A DNA stretch of 46,598 nucleotides from NCBI GenBank assembly GCA_016291375.1, contig JAEEXE010000024.1:1-46598 (forward strand). Reading direction: 5' to 3'. Positions 25,926 through 37,238 of the stretch are shown one piece after another (the stretch's first letter is position 1; every line of letters begins with the position of its first letter). The stretch comes from Butyrivibrio sp. GTDB lineage: Bacteria; Bacillota; Clostridia; Lachnospirales; Lachnospiraceae. The notes beneath the pieces are model-generated. The model made no database searches. It had not been told where the DNA came from and saw only the letters and a program-made list of their open reading frames with translations. The translations under genes were made by a program, and so were the position numbers.

Positions 25926-26525
25926 TTATGTAATCACTGCTTGTTGTATCATCTCAATATATTCCAAAGCTTCTTCCATAAAAAGATCCGCCCTGAAAAG
26001 ATCGCTCTTGATATTCCTTTCAAGTATTCCGTCCACGGTATAATCAAGTATATTCCATACCTTGTCATAATCCGTTCCGGGTTTAAAAATAGTTACATCG
26101 ACTCTGGCTCTTAGCGCCTCCATTATCCTTCTGTACTTTTCTCTTCTGTCTTCTATCTCACCAACCGCTTCCGCGTAGTTTTCTTCATCAGCGCTTTTCA
26201 GAAACATAAAAATATATGGGTACTGTGAAAGAGAGTTGGCCTTCGCAGAAAGTATACTTTTGTACAGTTCAAAAAATCCATCTTCTTTTGACACGGTACG
26301 TGTAAGCTCGAGAGTTACGAATCTGGTCGCGTAATCATACAAAAAACTGTAGAGCCCCAGCTTGCTGACAAAGTAGTGAAACAAAAGTCCTTTACTTATC
26401 TGAGCAGTTTTTACTATCTCATCAGTGCTGGAGTGATAATAGCCATGTTTGGAAAAAACTTCCAAAGCTGCATTGATTATCCTGTCTTGTTTTTCCTTCT
26501 TAAGTCCAAAAAATCTTTCGTTCAT
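25926..26525 (-). CDS. TetR family transcriptional regulator
   Basis: The protein has 199 residues with an N-terminal helix-turn-helix (about 9-55; RIINAALEVFSKHGYYHSST, then ISKGLLFHYF) and a helical ligand-binding C-terminal domain. The ATG at 26525 is preferred, 8 bp after GGAG; the longer frame starts with GTG at 26531, too close to the ribosome site. It is 15 bp upstream of the PfkB-like gene and probably cotranscribed. The target is unknown. An AAACGTTT-centred site about 65 bp upstream was noted but is not strongly palindromic. Confidence 0.93.
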   Translation of the reverse strand: MNERFFGLKKEKQDRIINAALEVFSKHGYYHSSTDEIVKTAQISKGLLFHYFVSKLGLYSFLYDYATRFVTLELTRTVSKEDGFFELYKSILSAKANSLSQYPYIFMFLKSADEENYAEAVGEIEDRREKYRRIMEALRARVDVTIFKPGTDYDKVWNILDYTVDGILERNIKSDLFRADLFMEEALEYIEMIQQAVIT

Positions 26526-26698
26526 TGTCACTTCTCCGGCCGATAATTGACTATGTTGGTCTGCTTTAAATATATCATTTCCACTTTACCTATTCAAACG
26601 TTTTTACGTTACTTTATCAAATTTTAATACAACGCACTTTCAATTATGCACAATTTGTATTAGAATTAATCTAGTGTTTGGATAGGAGGGATTTTTAT

Positions 26699-27010
26699 AT
26701 GTCCAAGGGAAGTGGATTTGGTAAGTTCATATTATTCTGCGCCACAGTCGGTGCAGCCGCAGCAGGAGTCTACTACTATCTCACCAAGAGAGAGGCTGAA
26801 ATAGCTGAGAGTTTTGATGACGATGATTTTGAGGAATTCGATGATTTTGAGGATGAAGATTTCACAGGTTCTACAGAGTCAAGATTCGGTTCCAGAAAAT
26901 ATGTTGATATCAGTTCAAAAGAAAATGATGAGCCTTTAGATAGTAACGAGCCTACAGATAACGGCACGACTTCATCTGAGGAGTTCTTCGATGACGAGGA
27001 TGAACAATAA
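26699..27010 (+). CDS. Small acidic membrane-anchored protein
   Basis: The protein has 103 residues from the ATG at 26699, 9 bp after AGGAGG; the longer frame begins with TTG inside the ribosome site. It has a short N-terminus (MSKGSGFGKF), one hydrophobic segment (about 8-28) and a strongly acidic remainder (FDDDDFEEFDDFEDEDF and EEFFDDEDEQ). No family is recognised. The layout suggests a membrane-tethered acidic cytoplasmic or surface tail; orientation is uncertain. Confidence 0.8.
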   Translation: MSKGSGFGKFILFCATVGAAAAGVYYYLTKREAEIAESFDDDDFEEFDDFEDEDFTGSTESRFGSRKYVDISSKENDEPLDSNEPTDNGTTSSEEFFDDEDEQ

Positions 27011-27020
27011 TATGTAAAAT

Positions 27021-27048
27021 AACGCCATAGGCATTTGCCTATGGCGTT
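27021..27048. terminator. Bidirectional terminator
   Basis: A perfect 12-bp stem (AACGCCATAGGC/GCCTATGGCGTT) with ATTT loop is flanked by A-rich and T-rich tracts, between convergent genes ending at 27010 and 27059. Confidence 0.88.
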
Positions 27049-27058
27049 TCTATTTTTA

Positions 27059-27913
27059 TTATGAACCTTTTTTCTCTGCCATGAGTTCCTTGAGCATACG
27101 TGCCTTATCCTTGATACGGCTGTTTGCAGTTCTGGAAGTAAGAAGTTCTGATATCATCTTACTTGCAATGTCGAACTGGTCTGTCTCATAAGCCAGTGCG
27201 GCGATCAGATAATCCAGTGTCGTAGAATCCATGCCGGCAATAGGGAAGTCCTCGGACTGTCTTGCCATAACAAAACCGTTAAGGGCATTCGTAAGGAGTT
27301 CTCTCTCCTGAGCATCATTCTCTTTTTTCTTGTTCTCATAATCTGCTGCGGAAGGATCAAGACGCTGTGTCTCTCCTCTTATCACCCATGCAGTCTTAAG
27401 GCAGATGTAAGCCTTCTCGCTGTTCTTAGCTTTTTTAACAACAGCATTGGCAAGCGCAAGCTGATAAAGCTTCTTGGCATGATCATAGCTGTAGATAGGC
27501 TCTTTGTATTCCTGTTTCTTGTAATTCATACAGATCTTGGATCTGATATCCTCAATCTGATATTTGGTAAGGGTTGTAAAATACCTTCCAAGAGCGGCGT
27601 ATCCGCACTCAGGGCAGGCGATAATGTCGTACTTGTTCTGGTCAACCTCTGAGTAATCAGGGCGAAGATCCACATCAACCGCCTTCATCCTTACCTTACC
27701 GGTACGAACTGTCTTGGTCTGAAAATCAGAATCACAGATAGGGCACTTGTAACTCTTATCAAAGAGATAATCCTCTTCGTTTACAAGCACGAGCTTCTTC
27801 TGCGGTTCAGCAGCCTTCACATTGACCTTCTTTTTGCTGGGATCCTCAAAAAGATCTCCACCACTAATATCTCCAAGTCCCATTTTTTCAAGTCCTGAAA
27901 AAATACCAGCCAT
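27059..27913 (-). CDS. DUF2225 family protein
   Basis: This 284-residue protein of a Firmicute family has two CxxC pairs (CPIC near residue 57 and CPEC near 100) that should bind zinc as a rubredoxin-like knuckle, followed by a helical region with TPR-like character (AKKLYQLALANAVVKKAK, AYICLKTAW). It is cytoplasmic. The ATG follows AGAGGTA. It is 20 bp downstream of glnS and probably in the same transcript. Function unknown. Confidence 0.9.
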   Translation of the reverse strand: MAGIFSGLEKMGLGDISGGDLFEDPSKKKVNVKAAEPQKKLVLVNEEDYLFDKSYKCPICDSDFQTKTVRTGKVRMKAVDVDLRPDYSEVDQNKYDIIACPECGYAALGRYFTTLTKYQIEDIRSKICMNYKKQEYKEPIYSYDHAKKLYQLALANAVVKKAKNSEKAYICLKTAWVIRGETQRLDPSAADYENKKKENDAQERELLTNALNGFVMARQSEDFPIAGMDSTTLDYLIAALAYETDQFDIASKMISELLTSRTANSRIKDKARMLKELMAEKKGS

Positions 27914-27933
27914 TTTTATACCTCTTTCATCAA

Positions 27934-29640
27934 TCAGTTTTTAGGTACAACAAAAGAACTCTTCAAAGATACAATTCTGTTAAATACCGGTGCTCCCGGC
28001 TTTGAATCCTTGCTGTCAACGCTAAAGAAACCGTTTCTTACAAACTGGAACTTATCATAGGGCTTTGCATCAGCAAGTTCGGGTTCAAGCTTAGCATCCT
28101 TAATAACGGTAAGAGAATTGGGATTGAGATTAAGTGATCCATCCTCGTTATATACGCCCTTCTCTTCGTCTATAATATTCTCATACAAGCGAACTTCCGC
28201 ATTTACTGCCTTTTCAGCGGAAACCCAATGTATGGTGCCCTTAACTTTTCTTGCATTGAAGCCGCTTCCTGACTTGGTCTCAGGATCGTAAGTACAATGA
28301 ATGGCAACGATATTGCCGTTCTCATCCTTGTCGCAGCCTGTGCATGTTACGAAGTACGCATTCATAAGTCTTACTTCGTTACCGGGGAAAAGACGGAAGT
28401 ACTTCTTGGGAGGTTCTTCCATAAAGTCTTCTCTCTCGATGTAAAGCTCTCTTCCGAAAGGAATCTGTCTTGTGCCCATCTCGGGAACTTCTTTGTTATT
28501 CTCAATCTCAAGGTACTCGATCTGTCCCTCGGGATAGTTGTCGATAATAAGCTTAACCGGATTAAGTACCGCCAGCATTCTCTTAGCTTTGAGCTTAAGA
28601 TCCTCTCTTATGCAGTACTCAAGCATAGCATACTCAGCAGTTGAATGTGCCTTACTGATACCGCACATATCAACGAACATCTTTATTGACTCAGGTGTGA
28701 AACCTCTTCTGCGAAGAGCTGCTATGGTAACAAGTCTGGGATCATCCCATCCGTCAACTATTCCGTCATCTACAAGTCTCTTGATATATCTTTTACCTGT
28801 TACGACGTTGTTGAGGTAGAGCTTGGCAAACTCAATCTGTCTGGGAGGATTGGGATATTCGCATTCCTCTTTCACCCAGTCATACAAAGGTCTGTGATCC
28901 TCAAACTCAAGGGTACAGAGTGAATGTGTGATACCCTCGATGGCATCCTCGATGGGATGAGCAAAATCGTACATGGGATAGATGCACCACTTATCGCCTG
29001 TTCTGGCATGTGTCATGTGGGCAACTCTGTAGATAATGGGATCTCTCATGTTGATGTTAGGAGAAGCCATATCTATCTTGGCACGAAGTGTCATTGCTCC
29101 ATCTTCAACCTTGCCGTTCTTCATATCTTCAAAAAGCTTAAGGTTTTCCTCTATGCTTCTGTCTCTGTTGGGGTCGTTCTTGCCGGGCTCTGTAAGAGTT
29201 CCTCTGTACTCACGCATCTCTTCTGCCGTAAGCTCGGAAACATAAGCCTTGCCCTTCTTGATAAGCTTAACTGCGCACTCATACATCTGATCAAAGTAGT
29301 CAGAAGCATGGAAAAGATTATCGCCGTAATCGGCGCCAAGCCACTTAACATCCTCGATTATGGAATCCATAAACTCGGATTTCTCCTTGGTGGGATTGGT
29401 ATCGTCAAATCTCATATTGAACTGGCCGTTATACTCCTTGGCCATTCCATAGTTAAGAAGAATACTCTTGGCATGTCCTATATGCAAAAAGCCATTGGGC
29501 TCAGGCGGAAATCTGGTGCATACATGATCATACACTCCGTCTTCCAGATCCTTATCAATAGCCTGCTCTATAAAGTGCCTTGAAGGAGTCGCATTTCCTT
29601 CAGATTCTTCATTTAGATTCTTTATTGTCTCTTCTGCCAT
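27934..29640 (-). CDS. glnS: Glutaminyl-tRNA synthetase
   Basis: It charges tRNA-Gln with glutamine. The 568 residues are standard for class I GlnRS. HIGH is at 53-56 in [15 protein letters not shown]. The KMSKS-equivalent reads [11 protein letters not shown] instead of the VMSKR form common in proteobacteria. The catalytic fold, WDDPRL segment and C-terminal anticodon-binding beta barrels are present. The start follows AAGGAA at short spacing. Possession of GlnRS suggests direct glutaminylation rather than sole reliance on GatCAB. An extended -10 promoter lies about 45 bp upstream; no T-box was seen. Confidence 0.97.
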   Translation of the reverse strand: MAEETIKNLNEESEGNATPSRHFIEQAIDKDLEDGVYDHVCTRFPPEPNGFLHIGHAKSILLNYGMAKEYNGQFNMRFDDTNPTKEKSEFMDSIIEDVKWLGADYGDNLFHASDYFDQMYECAVKLIKKGKAYVSELTAEEMREYRGTLTEPGKNDPNRDRSIEENLKLFEDMKNGKVEDGAMTLRAKIDMASPNINMRDPIIYRVAHMTHARTGDKWCIYPMYDFAHPIEDAIEGITHSLCTLEFEDHRPLYDWVKEECEYPNPPRQIEFAKLYLNNVVTGKRYIKRLVDDGIVDGWDDPRLVTIAALRRRGFTPESIKMFVDMCGISKAHSTAEYAMLEYCIREDLKLKAKRMLAVLNPVKLIIDNYPEGQIEYLEIENNKEVPEMGTRQIPFGRELYIEREDFMEEPPKKYFRLFPGNEVRLMNAYFVTCTGCDKDENGNIVAIHCTYDPETKSGSGFNARKVKGTIHWVSAEKAVNAEVRLYENIIDEEKGVYNEDGSLNLNPNSLTVIKDAKLEPELADAKPYDKFQFVRNGFFSVDSKDSKPGAPVFNRIVSLKSSFVVPKN

Positions 29641-29682
29641 TTCCTTAATAAAACCAACTTTCTAATTTATTCGGTACCTAAC

Positions 29683-29691
29683 AGTATACCA
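29683..29691 (-). promoter_or_regulatory. Extended -10 promoter of glnS
   Basis: The minus strand reads TGGTATACT (TGN plus TATACT), 43 bp before the glnS start. Confidence 0.5.
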
Positions 29692-29742
29692 TAATTCTAG
29701 ACTCGAAAAAACCTCGCTAAGCGAATCGGGAATACCATAACC

Positions 29743-32472
29743 CTAGTTGTATATGTATTTCTCCTCGAAGGCTGGGCGGCGCATGGGCTTGTCGTAGTAA
29801 AAGCCTTGAACATATTTAACTCCCATGCCCTTTAGCGCATCAAGCTGTGCCTGAGTTTCAATTCCTTCAACGCAGAGGTCTGCACCGATTGCTCCTACAA
29901 GCTGAGCCATCATGCGTATAAATGCCTGAGAATAATCATCATCCGCAATATCTTTTACAAAGTTCTGATCCACCTTGATGATATCAAAAGGAAGCGCACG
30001 GATACTGCTAAGAGCTGAATATCCCGTTCCAAAATCATCAAGGGCAAGTCTTACACCAAGAGCCTTTATATCAAGAAGTGTCTGCTTTGTCCTTGCAAGG
30101 TCATTGATGGCAAGTCTCTCGGTAAGCTCAAGCACCAGGTTGTGAGGATTTATATTATTCTCATCGATGCATGTTTTTATGACATCTACGATATCGTTCT
30201 GCATTATCTGCACAACGGATAAGTTAACACTCACTGAATACTCGCCCGTTCCGGCTTCATTCCACATCCTGATGCATTCACAGGCCTTTTTAAGCACGTG
30301 ATTGCCGATGGGTGTGATAAGTCCAAGGTACTCTGCAAGAGGCACGAACTCATCGGGACTAAGAAATCCCAGCTTAGAGCTGTTCCAGCGCACAAGTGCC
30401 TCCGCTCCAAGGTGCTTGTACTGCTTCACTCCTGTATTAAAATCCAGAGGCTCGCTGATAACGGGCTGGAAATAAACTTCAAACTCGCTACAGCTCTTTT
30501 TAATTGCATCGTACATGCTCTTTTCAAGGTCGAGTCTGTGTACCGATGAAGAATCAATGTTGTCTGAGTACTCCGCAATCCTGTTCTTGCCGGATTTCTT
30601 GGCTTCATACATGGCAACGTCGGATTTTCTTATAAGCTCCGATACATTATCGCCGTGATCCGGGAATTTTACTATACCCATACTCATAGTGCAGTAATAA
30701 TCACTGTCCTTGAGATACCATGGCGTAGCAAAGGTGTTTTTGATCTGCTCGATTATGGTATCAAGAAGTTCAAAGCTCTTTGGCGGAACGATAATGACAA
30801 ACTCATCACCGCCCATTCTGTAACAGGAATTGGTAATTCCGTCTATCCTGCTGATTGCTTTGGAAATATCCTGCAAAAGCACGTCTCCGTACTGATGTCC
30901 CAAGCTGTCATTGATGTGTTTGAAGTCATCAAGGTCAAGATACATAAGAGCGCCGTGAGTGCCATACTGATGAGCTTCGTCCACATATTTGGCAAGATCT
31001 TTTTCGCAGCACATTCTGTTGTACAGTCCCGTAAGGAAATCGGTATATGCCTGCTGCTCGATCCTCCTTTGATACAGCTTTTTCTCGGTTATATCGTATA
31101 TAGCGCACAAAGACACAGGGCGTCCGTCCACCCACCTGATCCTGGTATAGTAAACGTCGTACCACTTTTCTCTGTCTCTGTGATGAATCTCGTAGTTACC
31201 GCTCCTGCTTCTGGGCGGAATATTGGACTCAAAAAGCTCAGCTATTGAGTTCTCCGAAAGTTCTTTGTTAAAGTTCTTTTTGAAACTTCTGTTGGCAAAA
31301 AGAATTACTCCGGTGCCGATATCTCTTACGTATATTGAACTTCCCACGTTATCAAGCACCGCTTCCAGCGAGGCAAAAGAGCTTGCGAGGGAATTTTTCT
31401 GAAGTCTCTTTGTAATAATACTCTGAAGGACCTTAACTGCATCATTGACAAACTTAACGTCATCAATGGACCATATCCTGTTCTCGTCGTTCTCTGTGAT
31501 ACAGACATAGAAAAGAGCTGCATCATTAACAACAACAGGCATGGAAACAAGTGCTTTGATCCCTAGTCCGTCAAGCTGTTCTCTTTCTCCTGCATTCATC
31601 TGTGTGTCGCTCGATACTACAACAGCTTTCTCAGAGCCAAGGAACCAGCATAGTTCCTGATCGGTCGTATCAACAAACATCTTCTTAGCGCCTTGCGCCG
31701 TCCACTGCACGACTATATCCATAAGGGTATTGTGATGCTCTTTACAGGTAAATCCATTGCTGACTTCAAGATAGATACAGAGTTTCTTAAGAACATCAGC
31801 CATAATCTCCTCTATGCCGTCATCACTATCAAGAAGTGATACTATCTCCGTCATAGTCTCGGCGCGCTTAAAGGAGCTTGTCATCTCAAGCTCTTGCTGC
31901 TTACTCTCTTCACTGATAGCAACAGCCTGAGATCTTGAGGTCTCGATATTTATAAGGACATTAAGAGTCTCACGAAGGAGATCCAACGTCTTGTAAAATT
32001 TGGTTTCTGAAATCTTATACCCAAAAGATTCAATGGGTGGAAGATGGAAATAGTCCTTGTCGTAGTCACAGTCTGAGAAAATACCACAGACTATCCAGAC
32101 AGCCGCAGGTTTCGTGCCATTCTTGACAGCTACAGCGGCGAGTTTAAGATTGGGAACTTCTGTAAGCTCCACTGCCTGATCTTCTAAGTCACTCTCAGAT
32201 ACTCTTCTGAATATCTCTTTAACTCTGACATCAGTGACATATTTTTTTATAATCTCTATTTCGCTGGGATTTCCGGAGAAAGAAGTGATAGGATTGCATG
32301 CTGAGTCAAGGCAAAAAGCATACACTCCTGCCATAGCGCAAAAATCATCCTGCCATCTCTGCATCTCGTCGGCATTTTTGAGCGCAAAATCACCAAGAGC
32401 TCCACTTGCCAATGAAGAAGAGCCCCTGGCTGCAACATTTATAGATTCCGCTTCAATAATCGTCTCTTGCAA
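29743..32472 (-). CDS. Multidomain GGDEF-EAL cyclic-di-GMP protein
   Basis: The 909 residues have, in order, an N-terminal PocR-like sensory domain (about 25-165), GAF (about 215-360), PAS (about 365-465), GGDEF (about 470-635, motif GGDEF 554-558) and EAL (about 645-905, motif EAL 691-693). The EAL domain keeps the metal and catalytic signatures (ELTERLAIN, DDFGTGYS, KVDQNFV, VEGIET, QGFYYDKP). No RxxD inhibitory site precedes GGDEF. So both synthesis and hydrolysis of c-di-GMP are possible. No membrane segment: a soluble sensor. The start is TTG behind AGGGGGG. It follows guaB by 22 bp and is probably cotranscribed. Confidence 0.94.
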   Translation of the reverse strand: MQETIIEAESINVAARGSSSLASGALGDFALKNADEMQRWQDDFCAMAGVYAFCLDSACNPITSFSGNPSEIEIIKKYVTDVRVKEIFRRVSESDLEDQAVELTEVPNLKLAAVAVKNGTKPAAVWIVCGIFSDCDYDKDYFHLPPIESFGYKISETKFYKTLDLLRETLNVLINIETSRSQAVAISEESKQQELEMTSSFKRAETMTEIVSLLDSDDGIEEIMADVLKKLCIYLEVSNGFTCKEHHNTLMDIVVQWTAQGAKKMFVDTTDQELCWFLGSEKAVVVSSDTQMNAGEREQLDGLGIKALVSMPVVVNDAALFYVCITENDENRIWSIDDVKFVNDAVKVLQSIITKRLQKNSLASSFASLEAVLDNVGSSIYVRDIGTGVILFANRSFKKNFNKELSENSIAELFESNIPPRSRSGNYEIHHRDREKWYDVYYTRIRWVDGRPVSLCAIYDITEKKLYQRRIEQQAYTDFLTGLYNRMCCEKDLAKYVDEAHQYGTHGALMYLDLDDFKHINDSLGHQYGDVLLQDISKAISRIDGITNSCYRMGGDEFVIIVPPKSFELLDTIIEQIKNTFATPWYLKDSDYYCTMSMGIVKFPDHGDNVSELIRKSDVAMYEAKKSGKNRIAEYSDNIDSSSVHRLDLEKSMYDAIKKSCSEFEVYFQPVISEPLDFNTGVKQYKHLGAEALVRWNSSKLGFLSPDEFVPLAEYLGLITPIGNHVLKKACECIRMWNEAGTGEYSVSVNLSVVQIMQNDIVDVIKTCIDENNINPHNLVLELTERLAINDLARTKQTLLDIKALGVRLALDDFGTGYSALSSIRALPFDIIKVDQNFVKDIADDDYSQAFIRMMAQLVGAIGADLCVEGIETQAQLDALKGMGVKYVQGFYYDKPMRRPAFEEKYIYN

Positions 32473-32494
32473 TCTTCCCCCCTATCAAGAGCAA

Positions 32495-33967
<1,473 letters not shown>

Positions 33968-34013
33968 TTACTATAATCTTGTTTACTTAGTTATATATTT
34001 TGAAAGAAAAAAA

Positions 34014-34523
34014 TCAGTCGGTGAAAACCTTGCGTGGAGCAACGTTTCTGATTGCCTGCACAAATTCAGGTGAAGGCTCGATGACAATTTTTTCTTTACC
34101 GTCGTAAATAAATGTGTAAGTCGGATCAGGCTGTGCTTTTGATCTTGAAGAAAAATCAAGAACCTTGAGCGTCCTGTTTTTGTATTCGTCAAGATGATAT
34201 GATCTTGAAGGTGCAAGCACCTCAATCTTATCAACGGAATAATTACAGATATGCTTACGGGAAGCTTTATTAAGAACTTTATCAACTGTGATCTCGCGGT
34301 CACAGTACTGATATTCGAATTCGATGTCGGCATTAAGTTTAAGGAAATAGTAGCCAACACCTGCCGCTATAAAAAGAATAAGACCAATAATACCGGTATT
34401 TATCAACAAAACACCTGCCAGAAAAAAGATCGCCAACGCCAAACAGACATATTTGCCTATTACCACAAGCGGTGACGCCTTGCTTGGAACCAGGCACTCT
34501 ACATAATTAGCTTCATTAGACAT
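34014..34523 (-). CDS. DUF6106-like two-helix membrane protein
   Basis: The protein has 169 residues from the ATG at 34523, chosen because GGAGG lies upstream (12 bp, rather long); the longer frame at 34562 has no ribosome site. The beginning (MSNEANYVECLVPSKAS) resembles DUF6106 proteins of Lachnospiraceae. Two hydrophobic segments follow (about 22-40 and 44-62), then a cytoplasmic-looking beta-rich domain (DKIEVLAPSRSYHLDEYKNR). Function unknown. It is 61 bp upstream of guaB on the same strand. Confidence 0.75.
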   Translation of the reverse strand: MSNEANYVECLVPSKASPLVVIGKYVCLALAIFFLAGVLLINTGIIGLILFIAAGVGYYFLKLNADIEFEYQYCDREITVDKVLNKASRKHICNYSVDKIEVLAPSRSYHLDEYKNRTLKVLDFSSRSKAQPDPTYTFIYDGKEKIVIEPSPEFVQAIRNVAPRKVFTD

Positions 34524-34622
34524 GTCAGATGATATCCTCCTATAGTCTTGGCCACTCGCCATTTTATCGACTATCTTATATTAAATAGCGAAATCTTTCA
34601 AGGTGTTTTTTAAACAAAAAAA

Positions 34623-34652
34623 TTGACAATTATACCCTTTCGTTTATATCAT
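34623..34652 (+). promoter_or_regulatory. Sigma-A-type promoter
   Basis: A consensus TTGACA (34623-34628), 18-bp spacer and TATCAT (34647-34652) lie about 85 bp before the gene at 34738. Confidence 0.6.
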
Positions 34653-34737
34653 TTAATAATCTGCAAACACCTATTTTCATTATATATGCTTTTAAAGCTT
34701 ATAAATATTATTTTTCTGTTAATTTAAGGAGTGTACC

Positions 34738-35538
34738 ATGTCAATCCACGAAGAGATTAAAGATCAGCAAAAAAAGCTTAAGGATAAGGATTTTAAGACT
34801 AGGTGGAATTACTTCTGGGATTATTACAAAATTCATGTGATCATAGCTCTTATTGCCATAATCGCTATAGTTTCCACGGTTAGAAGCATTGTTAACACAA
34901 AGCCCAACGCTATTTACGCAGTACTGCTTAACAGCGGCTATGACGCATCAAGACAGGACCTTGAAAAAGGATTCATAGAATACGCCGGTGTAGACACTTC
35001 TGAGTACAGCTGCCTTATAGATGTTTCATCTACTTTCGATCAGACCAGCGTTGATCAGATGACACTTGCAACGAGCCAGAAGATCATGGCTAATGTTGCC
35101 GCCAAAGAGATTGATGCCCTTGGTGGAGATACTGCCACATTTGCATATTATGCAAGTCAGGATGTATTTACCGATCTTACCACCGTCTTTTCAACTCAGG
35201 AACTTGAAGCCTTCGGAGATGACATCTTCTATATAGATGGAGCCTACATGGATTACATCGCTTCCGATGAATATCAGGAACAGGTCCTGAACGGTAAATT
35301 TGATCAGAACAACAAGTACGCTGTAATTGCTCAGAAGGCCATGAGAGAAGGCAAGTTTGACATTATTCCCAAGGAAGAAATGGAAAGACCTATTCCCATC
35401 GGTGTCATTCTCAAAAGCTCTACCACTCTCAAAGATGCCGGCGCTTACCAAGGTGACATGACTCCTGTCATAGGAATAATAGGCAACACAACAAGATTAG
35501 ATAACGCCAAAGCGTTAGTTGAATATCTGCACAAATAA
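34738..35538 (+). CDS. Membrane-anchored hypothetical protein
   Basis: This 266-residue protein has a charged N-terminus (EEIKDQQKKLKDKDFKTRWN), one hydrophobic segment (about 33-50, IHVIIALIAIIAIVS region) and a large domain that should lie outside the membrane. The domain has a periplasmic-binding-like alternation (TFAYYASQDVFTDL, IPIGVILKSS, PVIGIIGNTTRLDNAKALVE). The ATG follows AAGGAGTGT. I do not recognise a named family; similar single-helix proteins occur in Lachnospiraceae. It is monocistronic, with its own promoter and terminator. Confidence 0.82.
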   Translation: MSIHEEIKDQQKKLKDKDFKTRWNYFWDYYKIHVIIALIAIIAIVSTVRSIVNTKPNAIYAVLLNSGYDASRQDLEKGFIEYAGVDTSEYSCLIDVSSTFDQTSVDQMTLATSQKIMANVAAKEIDALGGDTATFAYYASQDVFTDLTTVFSTQELEAFGDDIFYIDGAYMDYIASDEYQEQVLNGKFDQNNKYAVIAQKAMREGKFDIIPKEEMERPIPIGVILKSSTTLKDAGAYQGDMTPVIGIIGNTTRLDNAKALVEYLHK

Positions 35539-35541
35539 TAT

Positions 35542-35602
35542 AAAAGAGCCGAATATGCTGACTTTTCTGAACTACGTGAAAGGAAGCATATTCGGCTCTT
35601 TT
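35542..35602 (+). terminator. Terminator after the gene at 34738
   Basis: A perfect 18-bp stem (arms 35542-35559 and 35585-35602) with a 25-nt loop, 3 bp after the stop. It starts with AAAA and ends with TTTT. Confidence 0.85.
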
Positions 35603-35614
35603 GGGATATAAATA

Positions 35615-35745
35615 AAGAGTCGCTTGCGACTCTTCGCGCCCGAGCGGAATTGCGAAGCAATTATACTTCATTTCCGCGAGGTGCGCATCCACAGCGGAGC
35701 GACTTGTATAAGTAGGAAAATCCTCAGGATTTCCTACTTATATAA
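35615..35745 (+). repeat. Structured intergenic repeat, copy B
   Basis: It has the same plan and strand as copy A (10920-11054). Hairpin 1 (35615-35634) is a perfect 9-bp stem with loop TT. Hairpin 2 has inner stem TTGC/GCAA (35650-35653/35657-35660) and outer stem GCGGAA/TTCCGC (35644-35649/35672-35677). The conserved core is at 35681-35701. Hairpin 3 is at 35704-35745 with one bulged A. Between it and the aspartate kinase gene (35746-35845) nothing else was seen apart from a weak hairpin. Confidence 0.75.
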
Positions 35746-35845
35746 GAAATCACTGCGCAGACGAACACGAGTATTTTCGATAAATAAATTTAATTATTTC
35801 CCGCGATAATCTGCATGTTTCGCGTTCTGTGCAAACATCTGCTTA

Positions 35846-37165
35846 TTACAACTGCACTGTTACGAAGATGTCGTAGATTGCGCGGATCGCTTTTTCGAAG
35901 TCGCGGTTCTCTACACCGATGATGATGTTAAGCTCTGATGAACCCTGATCAATCATACGTACGTTTACATTTGCATGAGCAAGTGCTGAGAAAATCCTGC
36001 CGGCTGTTCCTCTTGTAGACTTCATTCCACGTCCAACAACAGCGATAAGTGCAAGATCTGATTCAATCTCAAGCATATCGGGATGAGCAAGTCTGTGAAT
36101 CTCGGAAACAACTGACTGCTCTTTCTCGATGAACTCATCCTGCTGAACAAATACCGTCATAGTATCGATTCCTGAAGGAACATGCTCGATTGAGATTTCC
36201 TGATCTTCAAATGCCTGAAGAACCTTTCTTACAAATCCAACCTCGGAGTTCATCTGATCCTTTAAGATATTTACGCAGCAGAAGCCTTTTTTACCTGCAA
36301 TACCTGTAATAGTGAACTTGGACTTCTTAGCTGTAGACTCAACGATCCAAGTACCTGCATCCTCAGGCTTGTTGGTATTTCTGATGTTGATAGGAATACC
36401 TTCTTTACGTACAGGGAAGATAGCATCTTCATGAAGAACTGATGCGCCCATATATGCAAGCTCTCGAAGCTCTGTATATGTGATAGTCTCAATATTCGGA
36501 GGTGTGTCAATGATTCTGGGATCTGCAACAAGGAATCCGGATACATCTGTCCAGTTCTCGTATACATCAGCCTTGATAGCTCTTGATACGATTGATCCAG
36601 TTATATCTGAACCACCTCTTGAAAATGTCTTAACGCTTCCATCAGGATATGCGCCATAGAATCCGGGCACAACAGCCTTTGGTGTATTCTCAAGTTTCTT
36701 GGACATGAGCTTGTTGGTCTTCTCACCATCAAACTCTCCGTTTTTATCAAAAGCTACTACTGTAGCTGAGTCGATAAACTCATACCCAAGATAGTTGGCC
36801 ATAATGATACCGTTGAGGTATTCTCCACGGCTTGCAGCATAATCGTTGCCGGCCTTCTCTTTGAAGTTCTTCTCAATTGTCTTAAACTCATCTGTAAGAT
36901 CAAGCTTTAACTTAAGTCCGTTAATGATCTCATCATAACGAGCCTTGATGTCAGCAAGCTGCTTTTTGAAATCCTTACCTGCCTCTGCAAGAGCGTACGT
37001 CTTGTAAAGCATGTCAGTAACCTTAGTGTCCTTGGAATTTCTTTTTCCCGGAGCGGAAGGAACAACATATACTCTGTCGGGATCTGCCTTGATGATCTCT
37101 CCGACTTTCTTGAACTGCTCTGCACTTGCAAGTGAGCTTCCGCCGAATTTAACTACTTTCTTCAT
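35846..37165 (-). CDS. Aspartate kinase
   Basis: It phosphorylates aspartate, the first step to lysine, threonine and methionine. The 439 residues begin MKKVVKFGGSSLA, the family's ATP-binding signature. FSRGGSDITG and the C-terminal tandem ACT domains (about 300-439) are present, so feedback control by an end-product amino acid is expected. The ATG at 37165 is used, 9 bp after AAAGGA; the longer frame starts with TTG. It follows hom on the same strand with a 73-bp gap. Which isozyme (lysC or thrA type) cannot be told from sequence alone. Confidence 0.96.
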   Translation of the reverse strand: MKKVVKFGGSSLASAEQFKKVGEIIKADPDRVYVVPSAPGKRNSKDTKVTDMLYKTYALAEAGKDFKKQLADIKARYDEIINGLKLKLDLTDEFKTIEKNFKEKAGNDYAASRGEYLNGIIMANYLGYEFIDSATVVAFDKNGEFDGEKTNKLMSKKLENTPKAVVPGFYGAYPDGSVKTFSRGGSDITGSIVSRAIKADVYENWTDVSGFLVADPRIIDTPPNIETITYTELRELAYMGASVLHEDAIFPVRKEGIPINIRNTNKPEDAGTWIVESTAKKSKFTITGIAGKKGFCCVNILKDQMNSEVGFVRKVLQAFEDQEISIEHVPSGIDTMTVFVQQDEFIEKEQSVVSEIHRLAHPDMLEIESDLALIAVVGRGMKSTRGTAGRIFSALAHANVNVRMIDQGSSELNIIIGVENRDFEKAIRAIYDIFVTVQL

Positions 37166-37238
37166 TTCATACAATCCTTTTCTACTTAATTATTGTTTAT
37201 AAATGAATCGAACCTGACTGATCTACGGTCCGCTATGA

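Noticed and set aside
26585..26600. AAACGTTT site before the TetR gene as a TetR or LacI operator
   Set aside because: Only the central eight bases are symmetric; flanks do not pair and no second copy was found near the regulated genes.
29697..29730. A possible terminator between the GGDEF-EAL gene and glnS
   Set aside because: There is a T run on the minus strand, but the TCGCT/AGCGA palindrome before it leaves only a one-base loop, so no stable hairpin forms.
29641..29742. A T-box leader before glnS
   Set aside because: The upstream gap is about 100 bp and has neither the conserved T-box sequence nor a specifier hairpin.
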